The notes beneath the pieces were generated by a model that did not search any database, was not told where the DNA came from, and worked only from the letters and a program-made list of their open reading frames with translations. From Clostridiaceae bacterium (GTDB lineage: Bacteria > Bacillota > Clostridia > UBA1212 > DUPL01), in assembly GCA_012838385.1 (NCBI GenBank), contig DUPL01000068.1, forward strand, positions 16,135 to 80,134: 64,000 nt of DNA, in the 5' to 3' direction. This document shows, piece after piece, positions 63,384 through 64,000 of the stretch (position 1 is the first letter of the stretch; each line of letters starts with the position of its first letter). A program made the translations under genes and the position numbers.

Positions 63384-63602
63384 GCAGTTGCAAATACACT
63401 CTTGAACTCTAATTCTTTAAAAAATATAGTAAACAGGATTCTAATATATCTGTATTACTATTGAAGTGTCAAGTACCTCAACTATATGGCGAAGATATAA
63501 CTGTAAGTATGACAAGTGTAGTTTAAGTTATATTATTTCATGTTGGACGTAAACTGCATAAATGTAAATATCTGTTATTTATATAAAAATTACATTTTAC
63601 CG
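63384..63602. other. Divergent intergenic region upstream of the VanZ operon and tRNA-Gln
   Basis: About 220 AT-rich bases hold the VanZ-operon promoter and lead to the tRNA promoter. I see no further gene or repeat here. Confidence 0.5.
63443..63472 (-). promoter_or_regulatory. Sigma-A promoter for the VanZ / radical SAM / methyltransferase operon
   Basis: Minus-strand TTGACA (63472-63467) and TATATT (63448-63443) with an 18-bp spacer. Confidence 0.65.
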
Positions 63603-63631
63603 TTGACAAATTCCTGGATAATGTGTATAAT
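63603..63631 (+). promoter_or_regulatory. Consensus promoter for tRNA-Gln
   Basis: TTGACA (63603-63608) and TATAAT (63626-63631), both perfect, 17 bp apart. Confidence 0.92.
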
Positions 63632-63649
63632 ATCTTGCGTTGGTGTTAT

Positions 63650-63724
63650 TGGGATGTAGCCAAGCGGTAAGGCACCAGACTTTGACTCTGGCAGTCGCAA
63701 GTTCGAATCTTGCCATCCCAGCCA
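63650..63724 (+). tRNA. tRNA-Gln (anticodon TTG)
   Basis: Acceptor stem TGGGATG/CATCCCA, D arm GCC...GGC, anticodon stem CCAGA/TCTGG with loop CTTTGAC (anticodon TTG, reading CAA/CAG), T arm GCAAG-TTCGAAT-CTTGC, discriminator G and an encoded CCA end at 63722-63724. All stems pair without mismatch. Confidence 0.97.
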
Positions 63725-63726
63725 GT

Positions 63727-63752
63727 AGACTGTCAAATGACAGTCTTTTTTT
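63727..63752 (+). terminator. Terminator after tRNA-Gln
   Basis: A perfect stem AGACTGTCA / TGACAGTCT followed by a run of seven T residues. Confidence 0.9.
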
Positions 63753-63896
63753 ATGTCTTTTCATCTTTTATGTTCATTTTTTATTCTTATTGTTTCTAAT
63801 TTTGTTCGTTTTGTTGATAATTTAATATGGATCGGCTACACTATATAGGACAAATTAATTCCGAACAATGGTATAATAAAAGTGGGAGGAATTAAG

Positions 63897-64000
63897 ATGG
63901 CAAGAAAAGGTTATAAAGAACAATTCAAGAAACAGATAGTATCATTATATAATAACGGTAAATCGCTAGCTGATCTCAATAGAGATTATGGAGTAGCAAA
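63897..64000 (+). mobile_element. IS3-family transposase OrfA, N-terminal fragment at window edge
   Basis: An ATG at 63897 behind GGGAGGAA opens a frame that runs off the window: 'MARKGYKEQFKKQIVSLYNN' then 'GKSLADLNRDYGVA'. This is the N-terminal helix-turn-helix of IS3-type OrfA transposases. A TATAAT at 63871-63876 may be its -10 box. The left end of the element should lie between the tRNA terminator and this start, possibly near 63825-63860; I cannot define the inverted repeat without the other end. Confidence 0.8.

Noticed and set aside
1..64000. CRISPR arrays, rRNA genes, replication origin, prophage
   Set aside because: I saw no regularly spaced direct repeats, rRNA signatures, DnaA-box clusters or phage structural genes anywhere in the window.

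Overview
This is a low-GC chromosomal segment from an endospore-forming member of the Clostridia. The evidence is the spoIIP-lepA-hemW order at the left edge, near-consensus sigma-A promoters with AGGAGG-type ribosome binding sites, frequent TTG and GTG starts, a DapDC-type lysA, a MocR-type aminotransferase and a NifS/NifU pair. I cannot name a species. There is no prophage, CRISPR array or plasmid backbone. The only mobile DNA is the left end of an IS3-type element at the right border, next to a tRNA-Gln gene.

Layout. 1-5570: spoIIP (3' end), lepA, hemW and a large helicase with a nuclease-like front domain. 5613-8969: a promoter-to-terminator operon for a biotin-dependent carboxyltransferase complex (CoA carboxyltransferase, biotin carrier, oxaloacetate/pyruvate carboxyltransferase) with no membrane pump subunit. 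8981-14900: flavoprotein, small exported protein, cyclophilin, galE, two membrane proteins (HdeD-like, TraX-like) and a CNNM/CorC transporter. 15041-22827: surface and envelope proteins (an unknown secreted protein with a C-terminal anchor, CapA), a two-domain class II aldolase, a DUF4253 protein, a thioredoxin-reductase-like protein and a cluster of three small unknown genes. 22902-28425: glycerol-1-phosphate dehydrogenase, RNA modification enzymes, HU, L19, a NYN-domain protein and engB.

28512-40793 mixes housekeeping genes (lysA, eno, rbgA, rnhB) with four uncharacterised proteins that look glycan-related: a membrane-anchored glycosidase-like protein, a DUF4091 lipoprotein, a DUF4091 cytoplasmic protein and a DUF4185-like protein. 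41028-46162: aminotransferase, M18 aminopeptidase, then an acyltransferase gene interrupted by one in-frame TAG, overlapping an ECF sigma / zinc-finger anti-sigma pair. 46161-57390: rarA, glyA, xerC, an LCP-like protein and a nifS-nifU-tyrS-Ca2+ ATPase-PHP phosphatase run. 57459-63326 (minus strand): a 1100-residue fusion protein, then a methyltransferase / B12-radical SAM / VanZ operon.

The most unusual gene is the 1100-residue protein at 57459-60761. It joins a secreted GH99/71-like catalytic domain and a carbohydrate-binding-like sandwich to a complete ABC-type solute-binding protein through two transmembrane helices, with no ABC permease anywhere in the window. The other points most worth checking are the pump-less transcarboxylase operon, the amber-interrupted acyltransferase tied to an ECF system, and the three-gene small-protein cluster.
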